From the NCBI GenBank assembly GCA_947460345.1, contig CANHGM010000004.1, positions 1 to 64,000 of the forward strand: a DNA stretch of 64,000 bases. Direction: 5' to 3'. The notes beneath the pieces were generated by a model that made no database searches, was not told where the DNA came from, and saw nothing but the letters and a program-made list of their open reading frames with translations. The stretch comes from Bacteroidota bacterium (lineage in GTDB: Bacteria; Bacteroidota; Bacteroidia; UKL13-3). Shown piece after piece: positions 1-9,579 of the stretch. Both the position numbers and the translations under genes were made by a program. Position 1 is the first letter of the stretch. Each line of letters opens with the position of its first letter.

Positions 1-3000
1 AATAAAAAAGCATCAATAAATTGGGTAGCTTATAAAGGATTTGCCAATGATTCTCAGTTTGTTGAAAGATATATCAATGGTACTTGGGTAACGATATATA
101 AAACAGATACTTCAACATCATATATTGATTCTAATTTAGGATGTAATGTTACCTACTACTACCGCTTGAAAACTTATGCTTCAAATGGGTATATTAGTTA
201 TTCTGATTCTGTATTTGTAACGCCATTTGATACCGTAAAACCAAAGCCAGTTAAGGTTGAGTATTTATCTATTGTGAATGATACTCAAGTGGATATTCAT
301 TGGAAAAAAAGCCCTGATTTTGATGTAAAGAATTATGAAATTTGGAGAAGTGATAATGGCGGAATTTTTTCGAAAATTGCTGATTTAAATGATGTAAATT
401 CATTTATTGACACCAATACACATCCTCAACTAATTAAACATTGTTATTATATAATTGCATACGATAGTTGTAGCAGTCTTAATAGGTCTATTGCTTCTGA
501 TACAGATTGCACAGGCAGTATTTGGCATTCATTTAAAGGATGTTATCCTGAAATAACTTTACATTGGACCCCTTATCAAACTTTTGAAACAGGATTGTAT
601 AAATATAGAATTGTTAGAACAGATAGTATTGGGAACAAAGTTTATTTTAATGTAAACCCTAATTCTAATAGTTATGAAGATAGCAGCTTGATTGAAGGAT
701 CTATATATTGTTATGTTATTGAATCAATTGATAGTAGTTTTAAAGATACTGCTAAAAGCTTTGAGTATTGTGCTATACCTTTTGTTTCAACTAAACCTTC
801 TAAAGCCAATATAAAATATATTACAATCTCACAAACAGGAAATAGTTTTGGATCTATAGAAATAGCATGGTCAAGAAATTCATCAAAAGATACTTTAGCA
901 ATTGGCTATAGACTATTTCATTCAAGTACAACAGTTCCATCTGATTTTACATTGTTATACACAACTACAAATTTAAATGATACTATATATACTCATGACA
1001 GTATTAATACTTCAAATGCAAGACATTATTACTATATAGAAATATTTGATTATTGTAACAGAACTGGTGATATTTCAAGTATTCATAGTCCTATCAATTT
1101 GATTGCTTCTGCAGGCAATCTTCAATCAAGTTTAGTTTGGAATAGATACGAAGGTTGGTTAGTAAGTGGGTATGATATATACAGAAATTGGACTCAAAAT
1201 GGAAATACCTATTCTTGGTATATGGCACAAGTAGACTCAGGAACATTTTCATTTGTAGACACGAATGTAAGTTGTGGGATAGATTATCAATATATTATTT
1301 CAGCCAATGAAATATCAGGGCTATATACTACTTTAAGTAATTACGATTCATCTTTGGTTTTCGATACCATACCTCCATTGCCAATCAAAATAAATGTGGC
1401 TTCAGTAGCAGCAACAGATTCAATTAAAGGTATTATTCAAATTTATTTTAATGCTGCCAATGAAAAAAATAAGAATGGTTATAAGATATATAGAAGCATA
1501 GATGGGAATACTTATACATTACTAAATAATTTTATCAATAATATTTCAGGAACTTTGATATATATTGATTCAAATATTAATACCAGAAGTTCTGTTCATA
1601 GTTATTTTATAACTGCAACTGATAGTTGTGGCAACGAGTCAACGCCAAGTGATACCCATACAGTTGTAAATTTAAATGCATTGGCTGTAAATGAAGCAGT
1701 AGATATAAATTGGACTGCTTATAAAGGATTTACATCAACTGAGTATACCATTGAAAGAATGGATGATGCTCAGTTAAACTGGATTGAAATTGTTAAATTA
1801 CCTGCTGGAGCAAGTCAGTTCTATGATTCATCTGTTATATGTAACAGAGTTTATTATTATAGAATAGCATCTAGAGATATTAACAACAATATCTTAATCA
1901 GTTATAGTGATACTCAATATGTGCTTACTTTTGATATCACGGCTCCACAACCGGTTGAATTTAAAAGAGTCAGTGTTAGTCATACAAGTGATTGGGATGG
2001 AAATGTTATAGTTGAATGGAATGAAAGTGTGAGTAACGATGTAGCACAATATGTAATTGAAAGAAGACTAAAAGATGATATTTCATGGGTGCAAGCGGGA
2101 GTTACAGGAAAGGTTTCTAGTTTTGTTGATGCCGGTTTAAATACAGTTGACACGGTGTATATATATAGAATTAAGGCTATTGATAGTTGTGGCAACGAAA
2201 GTGTATATAATACTATTGATCATGGAACAATAAACATTCATTCAGCTCCTGCAGAACAAAGCATCTTTCTTAATTGGGGAGCATATATAGGTTGGCCTGC
2301 TAAAAGTTATAGGTTGTATAGGAATGGTGAGTTTTTAGCCAATGTAGATAGTATTACTTACCAGTATTTAGATACACCACTTACATGTACTCAATTAATG
2401 AATTATCAGATTGTAGCTATAAATAGTGTAGATACTAATATTGTTAGTTTTTCTGACTCAACTTTAAATAGGGCAGTAGACCATACACCACCAACACCTA
2501 CATACTTAAAGTATGCAACTGTTGATACTTCAAATCAGCAAGTAAAATTAGAATGGAATAAAGCTGGCGGATTTGATGTAGCATATTATGAGATTTATAG
2601 AAAATATAATGGTACAAAAGGTTGGAGTAAAATACATACTGCCCAATCAGCTGATACAGTTTATTTTGATAAAGTAGATCATTTTGATGGTAGTTTGTGT
2701 TATAGAATAGTTTCGTCAGACTCTTGTTCTAATTTTAGTGAACCAAGTAATGAAGGTTGTTTAGTATATCTATCTGGTAAAAGTGGAAATTTCTTAAATA
2801 GTATTCAATGGAGTCCATATACTGATTGGAAAGGTAAAATTAAAAAATATGAACTTTGGAAAACTGAAGATAAGAATCCAAAAACTTTAATCGCTTCTAT
2901 AATTGCAGACTCACTTAAATGGCTCGATTCTATATTAACGTATGATGTTAGAACATTCTGTTATAGAGTAGCTGCCTATGAAGATACGGGTAGTTATGGT

Positions 3001-3315
3001 GCTATAAGTTGGAGTAATGAAGTGTGTTTACAACAACAGCCAATCTATTGGATTCCAAGTGCTTTTACACCTAATGATGACGACTTGAATGAGACCTTTG
3101 GCCCTTCAGGTATTTTTATTGATCGTTATGAAATGACTATATATGATCGTTGGGGTGAAAAAATATTTATTTCGTCACCACAACAACAACGTTGGAATGG
3201 TAAGTTTAACAATGGGTCTTTTGTTCCTGGCGGTTTGTATATGTACCAATTTAAATTCTATAGTTACGATGGTAGAATGTATAATGTTCCGGGTACAGTT
3301 TATATATTAAGGTAG
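1..3315 (+). CDS. Large secreted Fn3-repeat protein with T9SS type B (CHU_C) sorting domain, 5' end missing
   Basis: The frame is open from the first base of the window, so the start lies upstream; at least 1104 residues are present. It is built from about nine repeats of roughly 100 residues with fibronectin-III-like features. Each repeat has a W near its start, a Y-x-I-x-R strand, and an ending around D-S-C-x-N-x-S. The last 90 or so residues (about 3040-3312) carry a gliding-motility-associated C-terminal domain: the FTPNDDDLNE stretch, YDRWGEKIF, then a W-N-G and G-G-x-Y core. This domain directs T9SS type B export and surface attachment. The repeats suggest adhesion or binding, but no catalytic domain is visible in this part. 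It faces the rhomboid operon tail to tail. Confidence 0.85.
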   Translation, partial: NKKASINWVAYKGFANDSQFVERYINGTWVTIYKTDTSTSYIDSNLGCNVTYYYRLKTYASNGYISYSDSVFVTPFDTVKPKPVKVEYLSIVNDTQVDIHWKKSPDFDVKNYEIWRSDNGGIFSKIADLNDVNSFIDTNTHPQLIKHCYYIIAYDSCSSLNRSIASDTDCTGSIWHSFKGCYPEITLHWTPYQTFETGLYKYRIVRTDSIGNKVYFNVNPNSNSYEDSSLIEGSIYCYVIESIDSSFKDTAKSFEYCAIPFVSTKPSKANIKYITISQTGNSFGSIEIAWSRNSSKDTLAIGYRLFHSSTTVPSDFTLLYTTTNLNDTIYTHDSINTSNARHYYYIEIFDYCNRTGDISSIHSPINLIASAGNLQSSLVWNRYEGWLVSGYDIYRNWTQNGNTYSWYMAQVDSGTFSFVDTNVSCGIDYQYIISANEISGLYTTLSNYDSSLVFDTIPPLPIKINVASVAATDSIKGIIQIYFNAANEKNKNGYKIYRSIDGNTYTLLNNFINNISGTLIYIDSNINTRSSVHSYFITATDSCGNESTPSDTHTVVNLNALAVNEAVDINWTAYKGFTSTEYTIERMDDAQLNWIEIVKLPAGASQFYDSSVICNRVYYYRIASRDINNNILISYSDTQYVLTFDITAPQPVEFKRVSVSHTSDWDGNVIVEWNESVSNDVAQYVIERRLKDDISWVQAGVTGKVSSFVDAGLNTVDTVYIYRIKAIDSCGNESVYNTIDHGTINIHSAPAEQSIFLNWGAYIGWPAKSYRLYRNGEFLANVDSITYQYLDTPLTCTQLMNYQIVAINSVDTNIVSFSDSTLNRAVDHTPPTPTYLKYATVDTSNQQVKLEWNKAGGFDVAYYEIYRKYNGTKGWSKIHTAQSADTVYFDKVDHFDGSLCYRIVSSDSCSNFSEPSNEGCLVYLSGKSGNFLNSIQWSPYTDWKGKIKKYELWKTEDKNPKTLIASIIADSLKWLDSILTYDVRTFCYRVAAYEDTGSYGAISWSNEVCLQQQPIYWIPSAFTPNDDDLNETFGPSGIFIDRYEMTIYDRWGEKIFISSPQQQRWNGKFNNGSFVPGGLYMYQFKFYSYDGRMYNVPGTVYILR

Positions 3316-3334
3316 TATAGATATATACCTTGTT

Positions 3335-3360
3335 GTTTGAATACATAGGTAAATTCAAAC
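3335..3360. other. Hairpin between convergent genes
   Basis: GTTTGAAT and ATTCAAAC form an 8-bp stem with a 10-nt loop, 20 nt after the stop of the Fn3-repeat gene. No T run follows, so it is not a classical intrinsic terminator; it may stabilise an mRNA 3' end. The rest of the 212-bp gap (3316-3527) is AT-rich, and I see nothing else in it. Confidence 0.3.
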
Positions 3361-3527
3361 TAACATGTTTATTGCTTCAAACAGAATTTGATTTTTAATT
3401 ATTTCGATAGAAATTTTTAGATTTGATAAAAACTTATAGTATTAAAAGATACATATATATCAATCTAATTGGATATGAAGACTAACAGGAATGAAGAATT
3501 TTAAACAAGGTAAATTTACTCTTTTAC

Positions 3528-4433
3528 CTACTTATCTGGGTTGCTTGCTTTAAATAAAATTTCCTTTTCTGATTGATTTAAGCTCTCATAACCTGAAGCA
3601 CTAATTTTATCTAATATCATATCTATTTCTTCTTGACTAGGTTTTCGTTTGGCATTCGGTTTTATATATGTTTTTGAAGGTTCATATACCTTCATATTGG
3701 GCACATATTTTTTAGATTTAGGTGCAGGTTTCAATTTTCTTTTTAAAGACTTAAACCAATCGAAATTGCTATATATAGCTTTTATGTATAAAAAACCAAA
3801 AAGTGCACCACCCACATGAGCAATTTCTCCACCAGCATTACTTCCAGCCATACTTAACATACTCATCAAGGCAAAAAATAGGGCTATAAATGGAAGCCTA
3901 ATAAAGAAAATTCCAAACACACTCATTTCATACCTAGGTAGTAAAGTTGCTGCAGCAGAAATAATAGCCATTACTGCTGCACTTGCACCAGCTAAAGTTG
4001 AGATATTAATATAAGGGTGAAATGCAGGTAATAAATTGAATAACAATATAAATAAGAACCCACCACTGATACCTCCCCATAAATATACTTGCAATAATCT
4101 TTTGCTTCCTAAATACTCTTGAAATAAACTACCAAAAACATAAAACATCATCATATTCATAAGTATATGCCAAATGCCTTGGTGCCAAAACATATATGAA
4201 ATTATAGTCCATGGCTGTATGATATATGAAGAAAGTGATGACGGTAATACTAAGTATTTTATAATATAAAGATCAACAGGAGTAGAAGCGTTAATATTGG
4301 TATTTCCCATTTTAAAGAAAACATTAACTACATTAATTAAAGCAAATATTGAAACATTGATGATAATTAATTTCATCACCAAATCCTGCCGCTTATACTT
4401 ATAACTCAAACTGTCAAAAAAAGAGTTTGCCAT
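3528..4433 (-). CDS. Rhomboid family intramembrane serine protease
   Basis: A 301-residue polytopic membrane protein. It has the rhomboid core: an HILMNMMMF helix (about 89-97), a serine-bearing GAS motif with Ser151 in LAGASAAV, and His206 in AHVGG. Ser and His form the family's catalytic dyad, which cleaves membrane proteins within the lipid bilayer. The motif is GASA instead of the common GxSG; this is tolerated in many annotated rhomboids but is worth noting. A basic cytosolic tail of about 75 residues follows the last helix. It is the downstream member of a pair with another rhomboid, 9 nt apart, so they are probably co-transcribed. The substrate is unknown. Confidence 0.85.
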   Translation of the reverse strand: MANSFFDSLSYKYKRQDLVMKLIIINVSIFALINVVNVFFKMGNTNINASTPVDLYIIKYLVLPSSLSSYIIQPWTIISYMFWHQGIWHILMNMMMFYVFGSLFQEYLGSKRLLQVYLWGGISGGFLFILLFNLLPAFHPYINISTLAGASAAVMAIISAAATLLPRYEMSVFGIFFIRLPFIALFFALMSMLSMAGSNAGGEIAHVGGALFGFLYIKAIYSNFDWFKSLKRKLKPAPKSKKYVPNMKVYEPSKTYIKPNAKRKPSQEEIDMILDKISASGYESLNQSEKEILFKASNPDK

Positions 4434-4442
4434 TTTATGTTG

Positions 4443-5276
4443 TTAATATATTGATTTGTTTTTGTGTTGCCAAAATTTTATTAGAATATACCCAAATATC
4501 ATTCCGCCTATATGAGCAAAGTGTGCCACATTGTCCCCAGGGTTGTTTTGATACGCTGAATAAATTTCTAATCCCCCATGAAGTAATACAATGTATTTGG
4601 CTTTAATAGGAAAAAGAAAATATAAATACAACATTACTTCACTAAATAAAATTCCAAAAGCGATGATTAAACCAAATACAGCACCTGAGGCACCTACAGT
4701 AGCAATATCTCGTCTTGCTGTATAGAAATTGTTTATGGCTTGTGAAGCAACTTCTTTGTATTGTTCATTCAGTGGTTCTTTGTGCCATGCTATAGCGAAT
4801 TCCTCAGCATCTAGTTCTTTTTCATCTTTGGTAAATGAAAGAGAGTGGTGAGCTGAAGAGCTACTTTCAGCAAAACTTAAAAAGGTTTCTTCATTTGGGT
4901 TGGTTATATATTGTTCATAAACTTTTGTCAGTTTGTTTGTCTCTACATAGCTAATACCTCCATGTAATGCCACAGCACCCAAAGCTGTAAATAAATAATA
5001 TTGTAAAAATTTCTTGCCTCCCCATTGGCTTTCAATCATAGGCCCATATATAATAAGAGCAAACATGTTTGAAAAAAGATGGGTTAAATTGCCATGCATA
5101 AATATATGAGTGATAATTTGCCAAGGTTCAAATAAAGGGGAACTAATATCGTGCATACCAAGAATTTTGGTAGAATCAATTCCGAATGTTTGCTCAATCA
5201 AACTAGTAATAAAAAATACTACTATATTGATTAATGCAATCCATTTAACTATTGGTGTAAGACGAAAAGGGGGCAT
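4443..5276 (-). CDS. Rhomboid family intramembrane serine protease
   Basis: A 277-residue membrane protein with the full rhomboid signature: HGNLTHLFSN (61-70), GASG with catalytic Ser197, and His255 in AHIGG. Between the helix near residue 110 and the catalytic-serine helix there is an insert of about 75 mostly polar residues (about 112-187), rich in S, E and K, that must lie outside the membrane. It is a paralogue of the downstream rhomboid gene. The ATG is preceded by an ATAATATAT run, the start context seen at many genes here. No promoter matching the TAnnTTTG consensus is visible in the 67-bp gap upstream. Confidence 0.88.
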   Translation of the reverse strand: MPPFRLTPIVKWIALINIVVFFITSLIEQTFGIDSTKILGMHDISSPLFEPWQIITHIFMHGNLTHLFSNMFALIIYGPMIESQWGGKKFLQYYLFTALGAVALHGGISYVETNKLTKVYEQYITNPNEETFLSFAESSSSAHHSLSFTKDEKELDAEEFAIAWHKEPLNEQYKEVASQAINNFYTARRDIATVGASGAVFGLIIAFGILFSEVMLYLYFLFPIKAKYIVLLHGGLEIYSAYQNNPGDNVAHFAHIGGMIFGYILIKFWQHKNKSIY

Positions 5277-5343
5277 ATATATTATAGAACGTAAAATTCA
5301 TGCCTATAGTTGGATTACTGACATAAATTCTTAAAAAAAGATT

Positions 5344-6792
5344 TTATTTTTTTACTTTTTCAAGCAATTTGTATAATGATTCTCCACTTTTTATAAATAC
5401 CAATATAGGATCGTTGCTTTGGTTTTCTAAATCAAATTTAATAATCATGTTTAACAGTTTTTCCTTGTTTTGCTTCTCTCTACTTCCTGTGAAGGATAGT
5501 AAAAGTTTGTAGAATAAACGTGCATTATCAAATGTGCCATTCCCTTCTAATTCTCTAAGTTTTCTTGCTACACTTCTTAAATGTGATTGAGCTAAATCAA
5601 TGTCTTCTGATAGAATATAACAAAGTGTTAAAAACAACCTAGCTTCTAGTTCAGCTCTCGGACTGTTTTTAAAACTAATATCATTCATCATTCTCACCAA
5701 AACTCCTGTTGCTTCTTGATATTTTTGGCCATAAAAACTAGCTGCAGCTCTATATAGCATAAAGTTATAGTAGTTTGGCTTGTCATCTCTATCTGGTTCA
5801 AATTCTTTTAACAATTGAACTGTTTCATCATATAATTTGTGTTCGATATTGTTTTTAAATGCTCGCTCTAGTTTTCTAGTTAAGAACAATGTTGGATAAC
5901 TACAATGGTTATATAATAAAAACGTAGAAATGTTTTTATCTAATTCTTTAAAGTGGTCTTCTGATGCCCTAATGTTTACATTTTTTCTTTCAAATTCAAA
6001 AGCTAAAAAATGATAGGATAATTTTAAATGGGTATATAGTTTGTCATTCGGATTTTTCTTAATGATTTCCTCCATTCTAGTTATCAGTTCTTGAACAGTT
6101 TCTTCAACCCCGGCTTTTTTTTCTATTGGCAAAATTAACATATATGCCACATCCATGATACATCTATACATAGCCATATGATGAGACTCATATAGTTTGC
6201 CTACATGATACAACTCTTGCTGAAGTAAACTTAAAACTTGAAGCGTTGTTTCATCTCTATTAAAATGCCAATCGGCTAGTTTTTTAAAAAATTCCATCAA
6301 CAAATCACCTGCTTTATCCATAGCAATGGTGTATGCTATATGCCTATTATATAATTGCGTATATTCATAATACTTTGGTGTATGCATATGTAATTTTTTT
6401 AATGCATCATATACACTGGCCAATTTATAAGGACTATCATGAACTTGAATATCTTGCTCTAATTTGTGAAGAATAGTGATAGCTTTTCTTCTATTCATCG
6501 TATATAGTAAATCTGGAATGTCTTCTACTTTGTGAAGAACATCAGTACTATTCACCGAAAATCTGTTTGATAAAAAATCTTGAACTTTATCTAATAGCCT
6601 TGATTTAAGCGTGTAATACGCACTATCGTTAACTTTCAGTAACTCTTTTATTTTATCGTCTCTATAATTATTCTCTCTGAAATATATAAATAGTTTTAAG
6701 AATTTGTCTGCTCCTGTTCTTTCAAGTTGTTTTCTTACACCTTCAAATTCGTCTGGTTGAAGCTGAACTATTATGCTTTTTAACTTTGACAT
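5344..6792 (-). CDS. Conserved helical protein of unknown function
   Basis: A 482-residue soluble protein without a signal peptide or transmembrane segment. The composition and spacing (many L, K, E and Y; amphipathic repeats of about 35 residues in the middle and C-terminal parts) suggest a stack of alpha-helical hairpins of TPR type, but I cannot match a named family. The N-terminal 75 residues (LERTGADKFLKLFIYF, then DDKIKELLKVNDSAYYTLKSRLL) look like a small helical domain with a helix-turn-helix-like end. The reading frame is long, uninterrupted and begins with a normal ATG, so it is a real gene. A role as a protein-protein scaffold is inference only. Neighbours give no functional hint. 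Confidence 0.75.
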   Translation of the reverse strand: MSKLKSIIVQLQPDEFEGVRKQLERTGADKFLKLFIYFRENNYRDDKIKELLKVNDSAYYTLKSRLLDKVQDFLSNRFSVNSTDVLHKVEDIPDLLYTMNRRKAITILHKLEQDIQVHDSPYKLASVYDALKKLHMHTPKYYEYTQLYNRHIAYTIAMDKAGDLLMEFFKKLADWHFNRDETTLQVLSLLQQELYHVGKLYESHHMAMYRCIMDVAYMLILPIEKKAGVEETVQELITRMEEIIKKNPNDKLYTHLKLSYHFLAFEFERKNVNIRASEDHFKELDKNISTFLLYNHCSYPTLFLTRKLERAFKNNIEHKLYDETVQLLKEFEPDRDDKPNYYNFMLYRAAASFYGQKYQEATGVLVRMMNDISFKNSPRAELEARLFLTLCYILSEDIDLAQSHLRSVARKLRELEGNGTFDNARLFYKLLLSFTGSREKQNKEKLLNMIIKFDLENQSNDPILVFIKSGESLYKLLEKVKK

Positions 6793-6872
6793 ATGTAAAT
6801 AGTTTTAAATAAGGTAATTTAATTCAAAAGAAAAGAAAATAATTCAAATAAAAAAATATAAAATGTAAAAAA

Positions 6873-7892
6873 TTACATCTGGTCTTTATATCTTAAATAG
6901 AGAATAGTTGCATTTTTAGTAGATTCTGAAACTGAAATAAAATTATAGGATAATTTAGATCTTATTTTTTCAGAAGAATATCTTTGAATACTTACTGCAG
7001 AAGTAGCTATTTCTTTAGTTACAAATAAGTTGTTAAATCCTATATTTTCAAGTATCCTAGAAATAAAAGCTATCTTTTGCCCTAGCCATTTTTTAACTTC
7101 ATATTTTAACTCTGGTTTGTTAAATCCTTTAGCAATTAAATTGAAATATTCTTGATAGGAAATGTTTTCTGATATGAGTAAAAATCTCTCGTTTTTAATT
7201 TGCTTATCTACTAACATCAGTAAAGCTTTACACACGTCTCTCACATCCACAACTCCATTTTCGCCTAAACTATAAAATGTTAATCCATGATATATTTTTT
7301 TATATGTGGTACAACTTCCTCTATTCCAATCTCCAAATCCACTTATGATGCCAGGGTTAACTATATATGCAGTGAGACCTTCTTCAATTCCTCTAAAAAC
7401 TTCTAGTTCAGCTTTGTGTTTTGTTTTAGCATATATAGATTGGTTTTTATCATCTTTCCATGGGGTGTTTTCATTAGCAACTATTCCTTCTTCTGGTTTG
7501 CCTATAGCTGCTGTACTACTTATATATGCAATTTTTTTTATGCCTTTATAAAGCATCGCATTTATAATGTTTTTTGTGCCTATAACATTAACTTCATTTA
7601 AAGCTTGTTCATCTTTTTTGTGAAATGAAACCAAAGCTGCTGCATGAAAAACCATATCGCAATTTTCTATCGCATCTTCCAAACTAAAAACATCCATCAA
7701 ATCACCCTCAACCCATTCTAGTTGATGTGTATCCAATATCTTTTTAGATTGAAAACACACTTCATATATGGTCATAAAATACTTTAAACTTGACTCTGCT
7801 CTTTTTAATGCTCTAACATTCTCACCTCTTGATAGCAAATTACAAATTAGCCAACTACCTGTAAAACCTGTTCCTCCTGTTACAAATACCAT
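6873..7892 (-). CDS. NAD(P)-dependent epimerase/dehydratase (extended SDR)
   Basis: A 339-residue extended short-chain dehydrogenase/reductase. The Rossmann nucleotide-binding motif is at the very N-terminus (TGGTGFTG, 5-12), the active-site serine region is YISSTAAIG (123-131), and the catalytic Tyr/Lys pair is Y154-x3-K158. The layout resembles dihydroflavonol 4-reductase or 3-beta-hydroxysteroid dehydrogenase-like SDRs, whose bacterial members act on varied sugar, lipid or aldehyde substrates; the substrate cannot be told from sequence. It lies 11 nt downstream of the DUF3298 lipoprotein gene on the same strand and is probably the last gene of that transcript. The start is preceded by AAAAATAT. 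Confidence 0.88.
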   Translation of the reverse strand: MVFVTGGTGFTGSWLICNLLSRGENVRALKRAESSLKYFMTIYEVCFQSKKILDTHQLEWVEGDLMDVFSLEDAIENCDMVFHAAALVSFHKKDEQALNEVNVIGTKNIINAMLYKGIKKIAYISSTAAIGKPEEGIVANENTPWKDDKNQSIYAKTKHKAELEVFRGIEEGLTAYIVNPGIISGFGDWNRGSCTTYKKIYHGLTFYSLGENGVVDVRDVCKALLMLVDKQIKNERFLLISENISYQEYFNLIAKGFNKPELKYEVKKWLGQKIAFISRILENIGFNNLFVTKEIATSAVSIQRYSSEKIRSKLSYNFISVSESTKNATILYLRYKDQM

Positions 7893-7903
7893 ATATTTTT
7901 TAT

Positions 7904-8977
7904 TTATATACTTTTGATTTTTAAAGGATTGTCTTTTTTTATCAAGTTACCTAGTTGATTATATGGCACAAAAAACTTTGGTAATCCTTGTGCATATGCT
8001 CCAATTTCATATGCCCCATATTGAAACAATAAGCCATCTTTTAATATACCCACATTATCTGGCACATAAAACTCAGAATTTGAAAAATTCCACTTGCCAA
8101 TTTCGCCATTTTCAGCTTCAAAAAATGCTTTAGAAATTGAATTTAATTTAGCTTTTTGCAAAGTGTCAATCATGTCATATAAATATATAAGCTTCTTATG
8201 TGTTAAGTCAATGTTCTTATAAGTACTTATCGGCATACCATGTGCCCCACCAGTAAATATATAACCATTTTGGTTTATACAAATATAATCTTCAGCAAGT
8301 TCAATTGGTAAATTACTTTCATATACACTGATATAGTTTTCGCCTTCTAAATAATTATAAAGAGTATCTATTTTATATATTAAATTTTGTAATGTGCTAT
8401 TAGCTTTTTTATTTTCTGTTTTATATTCTGGCCAAAACAAAGTTAAAGTGCTACAGGAAGTATCCCAAGGTAAATCTAAATTCCCATTTTTCTTGTTTGA
8501 TTCAGCTAGCCTACAATCCTGTTCAAATTTATTTCGTATATATATATATTGTTTGTTTGATGTAATATTATAAGCTTTATAAGTTTTTGCGTCTTTCTTA
8601 GGCTCTTGATAATTAACTTCATACTCTTGGTTGTCTTTTTTATGCATTTTAACAAGTCCAATTTCATAATAATCTTTATCCATTAAATTAAAAAAATAAC
8701 CTGAATCTGGATAATATATACCCGTCAAATCTTGTGGGGTGTTTTTGTTGATGGTATAACTTCCAAAGAGCTTTAATCCAGTGGTACTATAAGTTGTATC
8801 TTTTACAGCAGCTATAGTTAATATGATACTTTCAGTTGAAGATTTTTTCCATGAATATTTCATCACAAGCCCTTCTTCAAAACTAACTGAAATTGATTGT
8901 ATGTTTTTATTATAATTCTCGTTTTTACATGAAACTAAAATTAATAAAATAACTATATAAATATGATTTTTTTTCAT
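7904..8977 (-). CDS. Lipoprotein with DUF3298 (RsiV-like) domain
   Basis: A 357-residue protein with a lipoprotein signal: a basic start, a hydrophobic stretch and the lipobox LVSC with Cys17 as the predicted lipidation site. The C-terminal half matches the DUF3298 type: a GGAHG turn, the following ISTYKNIDLTHKKLIYLYDM strand-helix, and a final VPYNQLGNLI. This domain occurs in the anti-sigma factor RsiV and in many secreted proteins, where it can bind lysozyme or peptidoglycan-related ligands. No sigma factor gene is adjacent, so an RsiV role is unlikely. Its ATG overlaps the stop of the upstream acetyltransferase gene by 4 nt (ATGA), so translation is probably coupled. Confidence 0.8.
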   Translation of the reverse strand: MKKNHIYIVILLILVSCKNENYNKNIQSISVSFEEGLVMKYSWKKSSTESIILTIAAVKDTTYSTTGLKLFGSYTINKNTPQDLTGIYYPDSGYFFNLMDKDYYEIGLVKMHKKDNQEYEVNYQEPKKDAKTYKAYNITSNKQYIYIRNKFEQDCRLAESNKKNGNLDLPWDTSCSTLTLFWPEYKTENKKANSTLQNLIYKIDTLYNYLEGENYISVYESNLPIELAEDYICINQNGYIFTGGAHGMPISTYKNIDLTHKKLIYLYDMIDTLQKAKLNSISKAFFEAENGEIGKWNFSNSEFYVPDNVGILKDGLLFQYGAYEIGAYAQGLPKFFVPYNQLGNLIKKDNPLKIKSI

Positions 8978-9411
8978 ATATTTTTTTTCATTTTAATATG
9001 TTTAATTGTCCCAAACAAAGTAGGGGCATTTGCTATTTTTTTATAACCATTTTTAAGATAAAAATCCGAAATAGTTTCTCGTGCATTTAATACTATTGTT
9101 TTTTTTTGGTCGCTTAAAGCTTTTTCTTCCAAAGTTTGTAAAATCATTTTCCCTAATCCTAAATTCTGAAATTCTTCTTTTACACACATATATCTAACTT
9201 GTGCCTCTTTATTATTATTGTAGTGTAAACGTCCTGCTGCCAAAATGCTTTGTTCTTCATCTATTATCATGGCATGAAATGACTGATTTTCTAACTCGTC
9301 TTTCTCGCTTCCTTTTTCTTGTCCCCATGGTGCTCTCAGTATTTCAAACCTCAATTGATAATAATCGTTGAACTCTTTTTCTGTAGTAGGACTTTTGAGA
9401 ATATATTTCAT
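8974..9411 (-). CDS. GNAT family N-acetyltransferase
   Basis: The protein has a GNAT fold: LRFEILRAPWGQEKGSEKDE near the N-terminus, then the acetyl-CoA site Q-N-L-G-L-G-K (motif A), then LNARETISDFYLKNGYKKI. The acetyl acceptor is unknown. The frame stays open to an upstream ATG at 9489, which would add 26 residues. I prefer the ATG at 9411 for two reasons: family members normally begin just before the KSPTTEKEF strand, and a perfect -7 element (TAATTTTG, minus strand, 9421-9428) sits 9 nt upstream of 9411, inside the longer frame. It is first in the operon with the DUF3298 and SDR genes and is divergent from secA. Confidence 0.85.
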   Translation of the reverse strand: MKYILKSPTTEKEFNDYYQLRFEILRAPWGQEKGSEKDELENQSFHAMIIDEEQSILAAGRLHYNNNKEAQVRYMCVKEEFQNLGLGKMILQTLEEKALSDQKKTIVLNARETISDFYLKNGYKKIANAPTLFGTIKHIKMKKNI

Positions 9412-9420
9412 TGCAGTTGG

Positions 9421-9428
9421 CAAAATTA
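9421..9428 (-). promoter_or_regulatory. Candidate -7 promoter element for the acetyltransferase operon
   Basis: On the minus strand this reads TAATTTTG, a full match to the Bacteroidota -7 consensus TAnnTTTG. No TTG lies at the usual 19-21 nt upstream, so this is a -7-only candidate. If real, it fixes the acetyltransferase start at 9411. Confidence 0.35.
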
Positions 9429-9579
9429 AGTTTTCTTTCCCATAATTCGCGATTTTGTGAATTAGTGCCAATATTTCATGTTTTGACATAAGGCAAAGTA
9501 ATTGTTTCGTGGTAATTTCTATTTCAGCATTACCTTCGCAGATTAGAACTCAATTTACTTTAAATTAAATAACATATAT

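Noticed and set aside
3335-3360. Intrinsic terminator for the Fn3-repeat gene
   Set aside because: The stem is AT-rich and no T run follows on either strand, so it is listed only as a hairpin.
7904-8977. RsiV-type anti-sigma factor
   Set aside because: The DUF3298 domain is present, but the protein is a lipoprotein without a cytosolic sigma-binding part and no sigma gene is adjacent.
9502-9538. Full secA promoter
   Set aside because: TACCTTCG is one mismatch off the -7 consensus and the nearest TTG is 26 nt away, outside the usual spacing, so it is mentioned only in the secA entry.
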